From Coptis chinensis (Eukaryota; Streptophyta; Magnoliopsida; Ranunculales; Ranunculaceae), in NCBI GenBank assembly GCA_015680905.1, contig CM027379.1, forward strand, positions 97,887,001 through 97,951,000: DNA of 64,000 nt, given 5' to 3'. A model generated the notes under the pieces. The model was given only the letters and a program-made list of their open reading frames with translations. It did not search any database and was not told the origin of the DNA. Position 1 is the first letter of the stretch; the number at the start of each line of letters is the position of its first letter. Position numbers and translations under genes: made by a program. This document shows, piece by piece, positions 1-12,289 of the stretch.

Positions 1-896
1 TCCTGCGTACATACATATATGATATATGTATATCGTAGTTTCGTTCTTAACTTCAGATATTTTAAACCTCCTCTTTTTATAAGTAATAATTTAAAGCCTC
101 GTTAGGCAAATATAAATATTCTGTTTTACGCTAGTTAATACACACTATTTTTCGAGTTAGCTACTTCCCCCTTCAGCACGTCATGATATTTTTAAAAGTA
201 ACCTCACGGGTGCGCTCCCCTTGAAGCTTTCTTGCTCCTAATCCCCCACAAGCGTGACTTTTTTTACCGCAATTAGACTCTGTTTAGTTTTCACCAAAGA
301 CCTAACCTTTGGTGAACCTGCGCGTCGTGTTATGGGGGCTTTGGCTAGAATTGAGTGAAGGGAAGTAATAGTTAGATTAGTAAAACAGCCATCGTTACTT
401 TCATCATCTCGTCATTAGTCTTTGTCGATGTCTTTCAAGTTTTCTAGTATATATCTCATTGTAGATTAAAATTTACTTGTGCTTGCAATACTATATTGAA
501 ATATGTTCAACTTCATCACAATGATACATATGCGTCTTATTGGTTACTTTGAGAAGTTACCCTGGAAGGTTACTATAAGAAAAGGCCTTAGTGATAACAT
601 CGCCATCACTCTTATGTTCACATTTGGCGATGTTTTTTCTAGACTGGCATTTTCTTGCGGTCATTTTAACCTTGTGTTTGTTGTCACTTTTTATTGAAAT
701 GATATATCCTCCTTGTCAGCGCAGGAGTAGTTACATACCTTTTTATATTAAAACTCCTTAAGCTCTGTCTTGTTTTGCTCCTTTGGCACATCACCATAGG
801 AGATGTTACGATTCATTTGGTTGATATGAAAAAACCTCTTCTTGACCTTCTATATCGATTCCGTTAAAGATCTATATCACGGGAATTAGTACTCTT
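1..896. other. no gene recognised
   Basis: AT-rich sequence with only short open frames. The longest on plus (503-697, 64 codons) has no motif I recognise. No transposon ends, RNA gene or repeat array were found here. It is probably the decayed flank of the features to the right. Confidence 0.5.
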
Positions 897-1154
897 TCAA
901 CATGCATGCATAGATCTGTACCTGCCTGCATAAAGTCGACTATCGTCCTTTGCAACTTTATAGCTTGGGCCGGAACAATTGGCAATAAGGATACACTTAA
1001 GGAGAGGAGTATCACGGTTAATTAAATTGCTTTCAACGCTGAGGATAGCCTCCTTTTTTTGAAAAACGGATATGCACATTAGTTTTTTGAAAACATGCCT
1101 GCTGGCCGATATGCAACAAAACCCTAGGCTGAGTACAAAAAGTTCATTAGTCAT
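897..1154 (-). pseudogene. possible last exon of the decayed NAC gene
   Basis: A minus-strand open frame of 85 codons contains the stretch VFQKKE, which resembles the end of NAC subdomain E (family pattern roughly VLCRVFQKK). It lies on the same strand as the clear NAC exon at 1876-2135 and about 0.8 kb downstream of it, where a third NAC exon would be expected. The cysteine just before VFQKK is in place but one extra residue sits between them. The rest of the frame is not recognised. The link rests on one short motif plus position, so it is an inference. Chance similarity is the main alternative. Confidence 0.3.
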
Positions 1155-1875
1155 TACCTATCTTTGAGGATGAGAATACGTTTAAATTTGAAAGATATCA
1201 TTTGCATAGGGAGGCCTTGTGGTAGATGAAGGGAATTATAATGGGTAGTAAAAACTTGAAGTGCAAGCTGACTCCTTACAAAGCTGTTAGAATTTGAATG
1301 CCTAGTGAGTACATTGGGAGTCTATCTAACTTCTTTGAGGCTATTATGTTTAACCGTGCATATAGTGAAGGCAACAGATGGTCTAAGCGGCAATATGTGC
1401 TAACAATGGCCGAACTTTGGTATTTTGCATATCTTCATGAAAGGGTGCAGATATACTTGTAAGGGATGATGCTCACCGACACTATCTTGATTAAGTAACT
1501 TGAAGCCATAAAACCTATAAAGGGCGGAGATAGATTATAATATTTGTAGTGAGTTGTGATCACAAACCAATATGATACCACTTATTGTGTTTGGCATAAA
1601 ATGGAGATATAGAAGCATCAAAACGGGATGTTGTTTTGGAATAAGTTAAGCGAGACTCATTAATTTTGCCTATATGCTCTATGTACTTTGTGCTAGTGAT
1701 ACATATCTCATTTGACAAACAATATAGAAAAGCCGCTTGCAAAATATGTAGTATAGCACTTAGCGGAATCACATACTCTAATATTAGATTAACCATAATA
1801 CAACAATTTAACTTGACAAAACAGGTCATAAACCAAAGAAATATAACTACATGCAAATTTGAAACAAAGTCTTAC

Positions 1876-2135
1876 TTGTGAGACACCGTGTCAAACAATT
1901 GCTTGACTTCAAGTCGATATTCATGCATAAACCAATTTGTCCTATCTCCCAGCGGTGCCCTTCCTAAATGGAAAATCGGTGTCTTCTTCATCCCCACGTT
2001 AATGCGGGCCATTACAGATGGGTCTATCTCTACCGGTCGTCTTCAATATCCAATTTGGTTGCACGATTAGTCCTTGGCCCATTGTTATATTTTTCACATC
2101 TCTTGGACAAAGAAGTACCATTCCAAATCCCCCGC
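1876..2135 (-). pseudogene. NAC-domain transcription factor exon, frameshifted
   Basis: This is a broken copy of the second NAC exon (subdomains C and D, the DNA-binding part of NAC transcription factors). Reading minus, all hallmarks appear in order but in different frames: EWYFF; then KYNNGPRTNRAT; then GY followed by KTTGRDRP; then [20 protein letters not shown] and MHEYRL. The usual W of GYW is lost through a one-base deletion, and at least two other frame changes are needed. The acceptor before the exon reads GCG rather than CAG. The donor reads AAG|TAAG, lacking one G of the expected site. Exon 1 (subdomains A/B) is not visible upstream. It therefore cannot encode a NAC protein. It is either a dead gene or a fragment carried by a transposon. 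Confidence 0.82.
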
Positions 2136-2308
2136 AAGATTTGTGCATAAACAAAACAAAAATGAGTTCAACACAAAGTCGAGATTACTAACTAAAATAA
2201 AAGTACCAAGAAGCTTCATAATTACCGGGGAAGGTCCCAAAGGATTCCAATTCTGCCTATTTGGAGATAAATAATTCTTGATGCGGAAAGATGGGCCGCT
2301 GAAATTCT

Positions 2309-2686
2309 CTACCATCGGTTGCACCTCTGTAAAAAGAGACAAAACACCCGATGGAAGGTTTTAATTAGTTGAACATGTAGAGTACCGCGGTGAAGTGCTT
2401 CCATTGATTCAAACCCGGTTAAAACAATAATAAGGACAAAACCGAGAGAATGTAATTTCTTTTCATACGAAGCTCTCTGCTCCATAGAACTGTCAATTGC
2501 CGCGTCGGGGAGTTCTAATGTTAGGTAGGATGAGAATTCTGAGAACTCGTGATGATCCATTAACATTTTAAGACATATGGCGATTCGGGCTTCGGGCGAT
2601 TTGTGGGAGATATCGGAACATAGGGTTCCACTGGTCTCGATTAACAGTTTGGGGTTTTCGTCTGGTAGAGGAATTGGTCGACTCAT
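2309..2686 (-). CDS. unrecognised ORF, 125 codons
   Basis: A minus-strand open frame starts at an ATG about 50 bp downstream of a TATA-like stretch (TATATAG near 2735). The product begins MSRPIPLPDEN and has a hydrophobic run, GFVLIIVLTG, near residue 85. I recognise no family. A GT that could act as a splice donor follows the codons for MEALHRG, so only the first part might be an exon. It lies just upstream of the dead NAC exon on the same strand but shows no NAC subdomain A or B motifs, so it is not obviously exon 1 of that gene. It could be a real small gene, a captured exon, or chance. Confidence 0.25.
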   Translation of the reverse strand: MSRPIPLPDENPKLLIETSGTLCSDISHKSPEARIAICLKMLMDHHEFSEFSSYLTLELPDAAIDSSMEQRASYEKKLHSLGFVLIIVLTGFESMEALHRGTLHVQLIKTFHRVFCLFLQRCNRW

Positions 2687-2929
2687 CAGAGAATCTCAAG
2701 AGTTGTTTTTAATTTTAATGCGTGGGTTTACTATATATTAGGCAATGCCATCCATTCTTCTTTTCAAAAGTTCGGACAACATTAATAATTGAAATTAATG
2801 CATATATAAAATTTAAAATAAGCGTTCAATAGAAAAAAAAAAATATATATATATATTTGATCAACATAATAAAATTTTGATATTCCAAGTACTAATTCTC
2901 ATTTGTTTTCTTTTCTTTATTATGGATCC

Positions 2930-3570
2930 ATATTATATGCTTGTTGATCTCCCCGTGTTTAAGATATCGAATGCCCGTTGATTAAGTCAAGTTACTGACA
3001 ACTACATTAATCAACTTCTTATGTCCTTGAGTAGTACTACTCAACCTCATTGTCATGTCGGATTAAATCCACCTGCAGGGTTTACATGACAATCCTTATG
3101 AGCTCCTCAAGGTGACATCATCAACCCGACTTCTTACGGGTCACAGATTCCTTCTATAATCAACAGCACACCTTACATACAATGTCATTACCCAATCCAT
3201 CGAGTTTGTTGATTCACAAATGAATCTCACTCATTAATGATTTAAACCAATGTACAATGCACATAAGTGCCCGTTATTATATTCGGATTAAGAGGACAAG
3301 CATCCATAATAACAGAGGTGTTTGTTCTCTTATATAGTCAGTATAAAGAGAAACAACCTCACTTGGTCCTGTTCAATACACACAAAGTGTACTAGTGTAA
3401 TCCTATAGTCAAGATAGACTAATACCAGATTATATTACAACCATACCAATGGTTTGTCCAAATCTATTTAGGTTGTGAACGTTTACTTATACTTTATAAG
3501 GTACTGATGATATGATCTTCTGTGTGTCACCACACACCATATCATCTACAACATAAAGTATTAGACACAT
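2930..3570. other. non-coding stretch, possibly LTR-retrotransposon derived
   Basis: About 640 bp with no long ORF but with less biased composition than its surroundings. From memory it resembles sequence that recurs in plant Ty1/copia-type elements, read in the reverse direction. I can point to no PBS, PPT or paired LTR ends, so this rests on impression only. Confidence 0.25.
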
Positions 3571-4318
3571 GCATATAACTAATAACATATATATTATGCA
3601 TAACATTTGCCCATATGATTCTTATTCAAAATATAAAGAATTAGAGTTAATACAAAAGTAATGCTTTTAGTATATAGCCCTATCATTTTTGACCAATCAC
3701 AACATAAAATAATAAAAAAGAAATAACCAAATATTCAGCATTGCAGCATATGGTAGAGATTTCACTATGTAACTCAACTAACTTTCTCATTTTTTATTTC
3801 TCTATATATGTTTATATATCTAGCTTAGCTAACTTGTTGTATATATATTTGATTCGAAATAAAAGGAATAGTCTTAAGGGTTTTTTTAATGTTGCAGGGT
3901 CTGCATGTAGCAGTCATTCTCAAAAACTAAGACTCCACCATATCTAAGAGTTGCAGGGACCAAATCTAAGATAAATGGATTCAGCAACCATAGAGCAACG
4001 GATTGATAAGATTTTCCTTGAATGTAACTCTGCAGTCTCGAGATGATTTTAGCTGTGGTTCCCCATGTTCATAGATAGACATGGGATTTTAACTCAATTC
4101 TAACACTTTTCTATTTAAATTACTGATTTATATTTGAAAACATGATGCACAACTCTTTTTCTCTCTTTGATTTGAAAATTGATTCTATTAATTCAAATTT
4201 TTTTTTGCTTTCACAATGAGCAAGTGTAGAAGAAAGGAGAAAATGGGTTGGAAGCAGCTCAAGTCATCAAGTTTGTTTCAATCTACTAGGGCTTCATTTT
4301 CGTCCTCTGCTTCAGTTC

Positions 4319-4380
4319 ATAGCGGAAAATAGTCGAACAACAAATTGACATAGCGGAAAATAGTCGAACAACAAATTGAC
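4319..4380. repeat. exact tandem duplication, 31 bp x 2
   Basis: Two identical, adjacent 31-bp units (4319-4349 and 4350-4380) begin ATAGCGGAAAATAG and end AAATTGAC. The perfect identity points to a recent slippage or repair duplication. Confidence 0.95.
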
Positions 4381-4553
4381 TTTTGTAACAACCCTTGAGA
4401 GAATGCAATATCCAACTCATTGCTCTTCTTTCTATTTGGATTTCTAGCAAAGTAAGTATGATTAATGTAAACCCGCCGCCCTCCTCTTACGCTCTCTCAC
4501 TAATTTCAGTTTATTTTCTTCCCTAGATTCACAATGCTTGCTCTCTGTCCGTA

Positions 4554-4925
4554 ATGAGTTTGAGGTCCATGGGAGACAAGGTCATCAGGGAGCAACATTT
4601 TACAATGCGAGATTTCATCGAAGCAGTTGATATATGCTTTGAGTTCTATTACGATTTCTCTTCACCAACGTTTACACTTCGGCACTTCAATTTTAAATCT
4701 CATACTGAGGAACAAGTATTCTATGCATAAACTTATACTGCAATAGAAGTTATTTTCTTAGGCTTAAATATATAATATTTCAAATCTACCTTAGGTATTT
4801 CCTTCAACAATATGGAATCGTCTTTTGATAGTAGGAAGAAGCGCAAGACGAGAGGGTTGCTTGCTGCTGTAACATGGACATTTGATGGAATTTCACAACT
4901 GTTCTTTCCCTTGGTTGCAATTGGT
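4554..4925 (+). other. two exon-like open stretches, unrecognised
   Basis: An ORF of 58 codons runs from 4554 to 4730 (contains GDKVIREQHFTMRDFIEAVD). A second open stretch starts at 4812 (MESSFDSRKKRKTRGL, basic, then hydrophobic) and meets a GTAAAT donor-like site near 4925. Both read more like protein than the surrounding AT-rich DNA. They lie on the same strand as the captured HSP90 exon at 6851, so they may be further captured exons. I cannot assign a family to either. Confidence 0.25.
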
Positions 4926-5539
4926 AAATTTCTATATATTTCTCTTTTGTTGATGTTTTCTTATGGTAATATATATTTTATTTGGTGGACGTCTGTTTTG
5001 TGTGTGTTATATGTCTTACATTTTGAAACTTCTACATGTAGAATGCACTAAGGTCTCATGACATAGAGATGCTAGAGTCGGGTCAGCTACTATAAAATTC
5101 TATATGCTAAAAATTTGAAAAAAAATTATGACCCAAGGAACTCTTTTCAGACCAGGTATGTTCCCTTTTTACCCCTTAATTGATTTATGCGTGTTACGTG
5201 ATGTTAGTCTATTTTAATTTTCATGTTTATGTATTCCATTTTTATTTTGTGTTTATTTGGGCTTAAGTTTAAGTTTTTCGTCTGTCCTTTTCCTTTTGAC
5301 ATGCGTTGGTCAGCATAAGTAGCTATGGTGATCCTCCAATCTCAATTACAAGATGATGTCAATCCGTCCGTTGGCAAATATTATAAACTGCAATGGTCAA
5401 ACACCATGTTTAGACTACAAAGTTATATGCCTTGCATCCTTCAAAGGGACCATAAGTATGCAAAACCAGGAGATAAGAGAAAAACACTATGGATTTCCAC
5501 TACAATACGTATTAGGTTAGTAATGAGAACTTCATAGCA

Positions 5540-6620
5540 AAGACATTTGATTGTAATGTATATAGACTAGGTAAAAAGTGCACCGGCAATCTTATTTGGA
5601 ATCTCACTGAAAATGATGTTGCCAACATGCAGTTTTTATTACATAAACTGTTGAAGGAATCGGATTTAGGGTAACCCAAATAAAACAATAACGCACCCTT
5701 GGTCAAAACCAAAAAAAGAAATTCTTCTTCATTAATGGTTTTCTCTATTATGTGGACACGTCACCCTCTCTCCAGCTAAAGTTCAAATTATATGCAGAGA
5801 TTATTTCAAATTATTAGAAAAGAATGTATTGGTCACCTTTAGAGCTTTAATTACTTTTTAATTAGACAAAGGCAATGTGTATCATTCTTTTCTTGCGTAG
5901 GTTATAGACACTATCATATGCAACATTATTTACAATGGAGAACAGTTTAGATTTCATCATGACTACAAAATAGGTCCTAAAACAGGGGATATGATACTAA
6001 ACTCTATTAATTTTTTAAATTCCTACATATATAAACACTTTGCATTGGATGTCTAATATGTTTTCCTAATAGTGGAATAGGTTCTTTGTTTTCATTTTCT
6101 TCCACATATAGTATGGTAATTAATTCATGGAACATAAATGGTGAACTACATGGAATGTAAATGGTGAAGGATGCTTTGAATGTCTCGACTTACCGGTAGA
6201 ACTTTCTAAGAGAAAAGGGACTTTTTAATGTAGGGTGTTCTTAGATGGTTTAGTTGATTTGCAGCAAGAGAACGTTATGTTTAGTAAGGTCATTTTCTCT
6301 CTGAATCACACTTTTTTGAGAAACTATGTTCTCTTTATTTCTTTTTCAATCCAATTTATTATTTTTATTTTGGCGTTAAAACATTTTTGAATATAATTTG
6401 TTGTTGATTTTTTTTTTTTCCTTTTTAGATAATATCAGATATTATGAAGTTTCTCTTTGCTTCTGATAAGCATCTGATTTGGATTTTGGTGGTTAAAAAA
6501 TTCATACAAGTAGTTTACTGCTATCAAATGTCCTACTCGCATATAAGTTTATTGCTTTTGGTACCAAATGTCCTTGGCCATTTGAAGAGATCCAGTGCTT
6601 TGAAATGTGGTGAACTTCTC
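5540..6620. other. AT-rich, no gene recognised
   Basis: Only poly-T/poly-A runs and short frames. No transposon ends or RNA genes seen. Confidence 0.4.
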
Positions 6621-6625
6621 TAATC

Positions 6626-6768
6626 CTAAGACACAAACAATAGGACTTTCTCTTCGTTTAAATGACATCCTTAAACTAACATCCTTTTCCATTTAGCTTG
6701 CTTCTTTCATCTTAGCTATGCTTTCACCACATCTAAGACACAAACAATAGGACTTTCTCTTCATTTAA
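6626..6768. repeat. direct repeat, 36 bp, 107 bp apart
   Basis: A 36-bp word starting CTAAGACACAAACAATAGG occurs at 6626-6661 and again at 6733-6768 with one mismatch (G versus A). It lies directly upstream of the HSP90 exon fragment. Confidence 0.9.
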
Positions 6769-6850
6769 GTTTTTGTGAAGTTTGTCTCAACTTCTTTTGT
6801 GGTTTTGTATCAATGTTAACGATTATGTTATCTTTTTTGGACCTTTATAG

Positions 6851-6969
6851 CTGATGGATCATTTGCTATCTCTGAGGATTCATGGAACGAACCACTAGGA
6901 TGTGGAACTGAGATCAGGTTGCATCTCAGAGAAGAAATTGGGGAATACTTGGAGGAGGATAAATTGAAA
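6851..6969 (+). pseudogene. single exon of an ER-type HSP90 (endoplasmin/SHEPHERD-like)
   Basis: Endoplasmin is the ER-lumen HSP90 chaperone that folds secreted and membrane proteins. One exon is present, cleanly bounded by TATAG before it and GTGAGT after it. It encodes DGSFAISEDSWNEPLG followed by GTEIRLHLREE and EYLEEDKLK. This is the end of the N-terminal ATPase domain, and the wording is closest to plant endoplasmin rather than cytosolic HSP90. The conserved GRGTE reads GCGTE here (R to C). I found no flanking HSP90 exons, so this is an isolated fragment with intact splice borders, the pattern expected of transposon exon capture. It lies on the same strand as the sorbitol dehydrogenase and RBM48 fragments, which precede a Helitron-type terminus at 33248. 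Confidence 0.85.
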
Positions 6970-7741
6970 GTGAGTCGGACCTCAAATATTTATTGTCTCA
7001 GTTTATTTATATTTTTACATGTTGTTATGACTGTCTTTGGGTTAGTTTCTTCCACCGTTTTTATAAATCAATAATTTAATCGTCCAAATATCAACGACTC
7101 TATTAGCTTCTGCAGTTGTAGGATTCTTGGTTATAGTTTATTGTAAGTTGTGAATATTACCAATCATTAGATGATGATGAATTTGAAGCTCTAAAGTATA
7201 GAAGGATCACTAAACTTTACTCTTACTTTTTCTATTTTTTTTTTCGTTAGAAAGATCATCTTATGCTCTAGATATGATTTGCTTATGCTCTATGATTATC
7301 TTACCAAAGGATGACCCTATATTCTCTCTTATATGGTAACACTCTAACAACTTTGTCCAAGATAATCGATTTTCAATAGTTTTATGCTTCCTAGGTACAT
7401 TGGTTGTTAGTTTGTTGAAACAAGCCCTACATAACTAAGTGTAGTTAGTATTACAATGATTAGATAGTATGCTCACTATTTGAGAAACTTATATGGAAGT
7501 TGTTTTTAGGAGTTGCCTCTTAGGCAGAGTGGATCCAAAATTTTGATGATATTGCACTCATTATTCTATGATTAAACAAACCATATTGAATTTGACATCA
7601 AATTTCACCTCCTTAAAAGTGGTAGTATGGAAAAAAAAAACAACTAGATGCTTTCTTAAATTTTTTATCATTATTATTTTTTTGTCATATATATATTTAA
7701 GTGGAAATTTTATTGGAACTGATAAGGAATTTTACAAATAA

Positions 7742-9300
7742 TTAGGACAAGTGTACAACAAGCTGCGCCGCAAGTCCTTTCTGAATAGCAAATCCTATTC
7801 TTCTAAAAACAAACTCGTTAGAACCAGCTGTCATAACGTTACTGTCCATAACTTTCTGAAATCTCTTGAGAATCTCAACAGACTATTGTTCCAAGAAACC
7901 GAAAGTGTCGAAACTAAACGGAATGAAACAATGCTGGTTAGCCGTGCAAGCTTCCTCATGCTTCTCCATCTTCCCTGTCGATGCTCTCTTAGCTACTTCA
8001 CCCACCTCAAAGACTTCATTCCCAAGCCCTACCAATGGAGAGGCTCCAGTTACATCAACACATGTATGTCTCCCCTCAGACCAACTGTAGATCAATACAT
8101 CCGCAAGCCGAAGTGTAGATCTTCCCTGATTCGGATCAGTGAGAAAATTCACGGGAGCCTCCTTCTTCACCTGTAACCCAGCCCTCCAAAATGCATCACA
8201 TAAAATATCTCTGACATGATCATGTCGATATTTGAAACCTAGAAAATGTCGACAATGTGCTGCATGGTCCCCGAAAGCATCTAGTCTACTCTTTTTGCAA
8301 ACAGGGCATAGACCACCATCAGAGTACAAAAGAATCATGAGACGGTACAGGAGAATAGAACAATACTCCACCGGCGACATACGCTGTCCAAGTCCCTCCA
8401 TCGGAATAGCAAGTAGAAAATCCTTTGCATGTTCTGACTGCAAGCATCCAATGACTACTTTCTGACGAGCAGATAACACAAACTCCCTCTCAAGACCAGC
8501 AACAATCTTACCATAAAACGCTTCCGCCAAAACTTTTTGTGGTTTTGAGGGGACAAAAGCATTCACAGCCATAGAACTGAGGTCAAAATCGGGTAGACAA
8601 AGACTCAATGCACTACTAGCAACATCAAGAATCTCATCTAAAGGCACTGGCCCACAACTCCTAAGAATGTGGTTCTGAAGCTCAGACGTCTAACAATGGG
8701 AGGCCACAAACGCAAAAGTAGAGACATCAGTGGCATAATAAATACCTAACCCACCCAAATGTAATGGGAGTGTTGATAAACGCCACTGCAAATCACCGAA
8801 GTTAGGACCATCAGAAACCACAATACCTTGGAGAACACTGCGGAGATGCCAATCAAAAATCTTAGCTGCCTCTCTAAAAAGGGATGGTGGACAAGTACGA
8901 ATCGCAAAAACCAACTTAGAGAGCCCAGCACAAGCACGTAAGAGAGCTAACTCACACTGTGGATCTTCCAATATAGCTAACCGATCTATCAAAGACACAA
9001 CCTTTTCAACACGCTTGTGAGCAAGCCCCATGACAAAGGATGAATCAGTGCTGACCGCACCTCCAAGCAACTTGACTCCCTGCTGAGGACGGGACAAATC
9101 TGAAGGAAAGAGACCAGGATTGGAGTGACGTGGATCCAGTGATGGCCAAAATATCTCAGTTTTAGCCACATTAAGAACCATCCCATAAGAACGTCCTTCT
9201 TCCTGAATCATACCCAAAGCTGTCGCCACCTATTATGTATCTCCGATCAGAGTCCCATCATCTAGATACCAAGCTTGTAGCAACAACTGACAACTGGACT
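7742..9300 (-). pseudogene. plant non-LTR reverse transcriptase, C-terminal half
   Basis: This is the 3' half of a plant reverse-transcriptase gene of the non-LTR type. Read minus from about 9300, the frame opens with the catalytic motif AWYLDDGT (the YxDD aspartates), followed by LNVAKTEIFWP, GVKLLGG, a thumb-like region and FGDLQWRLSTLPLHLGGLG. Next comes a C-terminal cysteine/histidine segment (CPVCKKS, FGDHAAHCRHFLGFKYRHD) and APVNFLTDP, ADVLIYSW, VDVTG and FDTFGF. The frame is continuous to a terminal TAA at 7742-7744 except for in-frame stops near 9231, at 8690 and at 7883. Everything upstream of the YLDD motif is missing. Such 5' truncation is usual for target-primed insertions, though I saw no clear poly-A tail or target duplication. 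Confidence 0.88.
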
Positions 9301-9309
9301 GATAATAAT

Positions 9310-10313
9310 TAATCACGTTACAAGAATTTTAACTGTAGTGATTTCTCACTGATGTTTATGTTTTGTAGCTTTTGGGTTTTATACGTAGCAAAGCAAGATG
9401 GTCCCTGGGTCTTGGTAAGCTTCCTTGGTTTGTTATTGTCTGGAATGCCCAACCCGAAGGATGATCTTGATTCTGGTAACAATACTACAGATGGAATGGT
9501 ACATACACTTATCTGCAGATTGTAGCTTGAGTGTGTGAGGCCTATCATTTTAATGGTTAGCATTGACATGTTTATGTATTACTTTTTACTTTGTTCTTTT
9601 TCAAATGTTTTGGTCGAGGGTATGAGTATGGAAGATTTTTGGTAGTAATAAATTTAGTTTGGAATTTACATATTTCTATTTAGACTCCAGTTTTTTTTGC
9701 ACTTTCCGTTCATATAAACTAAGACTCGAGTAATAGGAAGAGAGATAGAGTAGACCTTTTTTTTGGATGAGTAGAGATAGTGCAAAACTAAAACCATATT
9801 CAGGTGTTGCATTACGAATTTCCAATCAAATAATAGTTGGTCTTTACTTGCTATTTAAAATTTTGATTTTATTTGTTTTTACAACTCAACCATTAACTAC
9901 GTAATTGTTCTCAAGAATACAATAGAATAAGTGAAGCAGAGTATTCGTTGAAGTAACAAACTAAATCTCTTGACACTGCACATTAGTTTAAGTGACTAAT
10001 AGGTGATAATTTAATTCAGCTTATGCTTTTCTATTTTCATCTTTGTCCTTCCTGGTAGTTTTAGTGACTTACTATATACTAGAATATTTCTAATTTCATA
10101 TTCCGCAATGACGTAAAAAAAATAGCTTTACAAATAATGTTTGATTATTAGCTTCCTTTGATTTCAGCACGTACATTTTGTTTGGTGCATATTCACCGAA
10201 ACCAACCTTAAGTCCTAACACATCTTAACTTCCACATATTCCCATGAATTGAATGAACCTCATGAACTCCTCTAGATGATTAGTTAACGGTGGTATAGTG
10301 CTTAACTTGGGTG
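9310..10313. other. no gene recognised; pre-insertion flank of the Tat element
   Basis: AT-rich sequence with one shadow-like minus frame (9318-9569) and no motif I can name. Its last five bases, TGAAG (10314-10318), form the left target duplication of the large gypsy element. Confidence 0.5.
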
Positions 10314-10318
10314 TGAAG

Positions 10319-10783
10319 TGTTTCGACCCCCACCTACGTGGCAAACGTCCATTAGTAGAGGTCTCCACTTTATTCATTTAATCGACAGGGCTAAAGCCCA
10401 ATTTGCAATACCATGGATCAATGTACAGGCCCATTAACTCATGTGTCTAAGGCTGAACCTTAGCCACATGGCTTGCCACTTCCGTACATTAATTTATGTC
10501 CAGATTCGTTTCGTATCAAAGAGATAATCATCAATTAAGAGTCATGTTCAATTACAATTACTTGAGCTACAAGAAATTGCTACTCTACACATATAAATAC
10601 AATACTATTTTTCATAAAGAACTACGTTCTTGAGACTTGATCCCATTGATAATTTGGGTACGTAGGCAACCGCAAGGTACAGTCTCATCATTCTCCCGAT
10701 CACCATCATTTTTCTAACTACTTTTCTACGTTCTTCGTCTCTTTCTTCACTACTTAGTGTTTTGATCATATTTGGTCGAAACA
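10319..10783 (+). repeat. 5' LTR of the Tat-like element
   Basis: A 465-bp LTR with terminal inverted ends TGTTTCGACC and GGTCGAAACA. A TATA box (TATAAATA, 10592-10599) lies where U3 would end, so transcription would start shortly after. It matches 28491-28955 at about 96% and is a more distant relative of the minus-strand LTR at 23408-23882. Confidence 0.95.
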
Positions 10784-10784
10784 T

Positions 10785-10801
10785 AATTGGCGCCTTCAAA
10801 A
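10785..10801 (+). other. primer-binding site (TGGCGCC type)
   Basis: AATTGGCGCC starts two bases after the LTR end. The TGGCGCC core is the usual start of the tRNA-complementary site in plant Tat/Athila gypsy elements, often matching tRNA-Asp. Beyond the core this copy reads TTCAAAA, while the minus-strand relative has GTCTGTGGGG, so this site has decayed. Confidence 0.75.
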
Positions 10802-10826
10802 CCGACGATCACGTTCTACAAAAGTT

Positions 10827-11100
10827 ATGACGAATACTCGACAAGCCTAAGTTCTCGATGCACTTACTGACGATCATCGTGAATGTGAGGTTCAAGGTCA
10901 ACCTGGCAATATCAGACTACTCCCTCCTATTCCTTTTCAACACCCGATTGCATGTGGCCCAGCTACCGTTCCACCGATGCGCCAAATTACTCGGCACGAA
11001 GTTATTGCCTCTGACATATGTCTCGAGAAATACTTCTTCAAAAGTGCACGAGTGTACAACAAATATAACAACTACTACAAACGTCGTCTAAAACATGCCA
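10827..11100 (+). pseudogene. gag N-terminal remnant of the Tat-like element
   Basis: An ATG 44 bp after the LTR opens a frame reading MTNTRQA, then a stop, then VLDALTDDHRECE and a proline-rich stretch. Position and composition fit the start of a gypsy gag, but no capsid domain or zinc knuckle survives. Several frame changes follow. The assignment rests on position. Confidence 0.45.
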
Positions 11101-11299
11101 TTCCTCTCGAAGATGATGTTGTATCTATCACACCACAATGTAACACACACCAATGACATCGTAGCATGTGGGATCGTTTACATGGTGATGATTAGATTCT
11201 CGTTGTTCGCAATGGTTACCCACGAGTTCAAGACAATAAATACGGACTTCACACTGGTTACTTTTCATGAATCTCAGCAAAACATTTCCAATTCATATT

Positions 11300-11960
11300 T
11301 GTTCATTGTTATTTGATAGTGCCGATAGTCATCTCATATTCTTTGTTAGCAAGACGCTTATATCAGCTGAATCGAGGCATTCTTGCATTGAGAAAACTGC
11401 ATTGGCCTTGTTTCTTGTTGCAAGACGTCTTAAGCTTATTTCCAAGAAGGAATCATCAAAGTTTATACTGACTATCCGCTGTGCAAGTTTTTTTGCAATA
11501 TCTATGAATTGAGTCGCAGAATGGAAAAGTTACCTTAGCGCTTACAACATTGTCTCTAACACTTGTACAATTAAACGGAGACAAACTTTGGTTTCGCTAA
11601 TGATTGATTTTCTTATTAATGATATTCCTATGTGGAACACATTACTCGATGAGGAAAACGTCGATCCCTAATTGTCATTACCGCCTGGGGGCAATGACTT
11701 GAAATATTTATCAGATATATCAGCTGATTGCTAGATTTACACCGATAGTTCGCATAATAAGTCTGCCTCCGGTCTTGGTTTTGTCATCTTGAAACTTAAT
11801 GAAGACATAATTGAGAGGTCTCTATATTTGGGTTTTGACACTTCACATAATATGGCCGAGTATGAAACTGTCATATGCGGTATACGCACAACTCTTCAGC
11901 TGGGGGCGACTAAGTTACGATTAATTATTCTAAGTTAGTCACTAACCACTTTGAATGATA
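11300..11960 (+). pseudogene. RNase H region of the Tat-like pol
   Basis: The end of the RT connection domain is recognisable (FVSKTLISAESRHS, then ALALFLVARRLK). About 300 bp later comes the second RNase H typical of Tat elements: YTDSSHNKSASGLGFVI, SLYLGFDTSHNMAEYE and LQLGATKLRL. The first catalytic aspartate (YTDSS) and the MAEYE glutamate are present. Stops and frameshifts occur before and after. The same protein segment survives better on minus at 20704-21476. The RT fingers and palm that should precede it are absent. Confidence 0.85.
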
Positions 11961-12289
11961 ATATGCGGCTCGCAATGATAGAATGGACGTTTATTTGGAC
12001 TTAGTTCAACGAATTACATGAAATTTTGCATCTATCAGTATTGTACAGTACTCGCATTATGATGTAAGGCATCTTGATTTTACCACATACTTATCCGTGA
12101 AAAATCAAGTCATCACTATCACGACAACACTAGATTAATCACTTATGCTAGCTGTCAGATGATTCTAACGAGCTTGGCACTAATACTGTCTCGGTATCTA
12201 CCGACGACGATCATGCAGCTGACGATGCTCCAGAATTCCTGATGACCAAAAATTCTATCGCAGCGGCACAAGTCTCAATCCTATCCTTC

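Noticed and set aside
7751-8176. 141-codon ORF on plus
   Set aside because: It is the reverse shadow of the non-LTR reverse transcriptase coding on minus.
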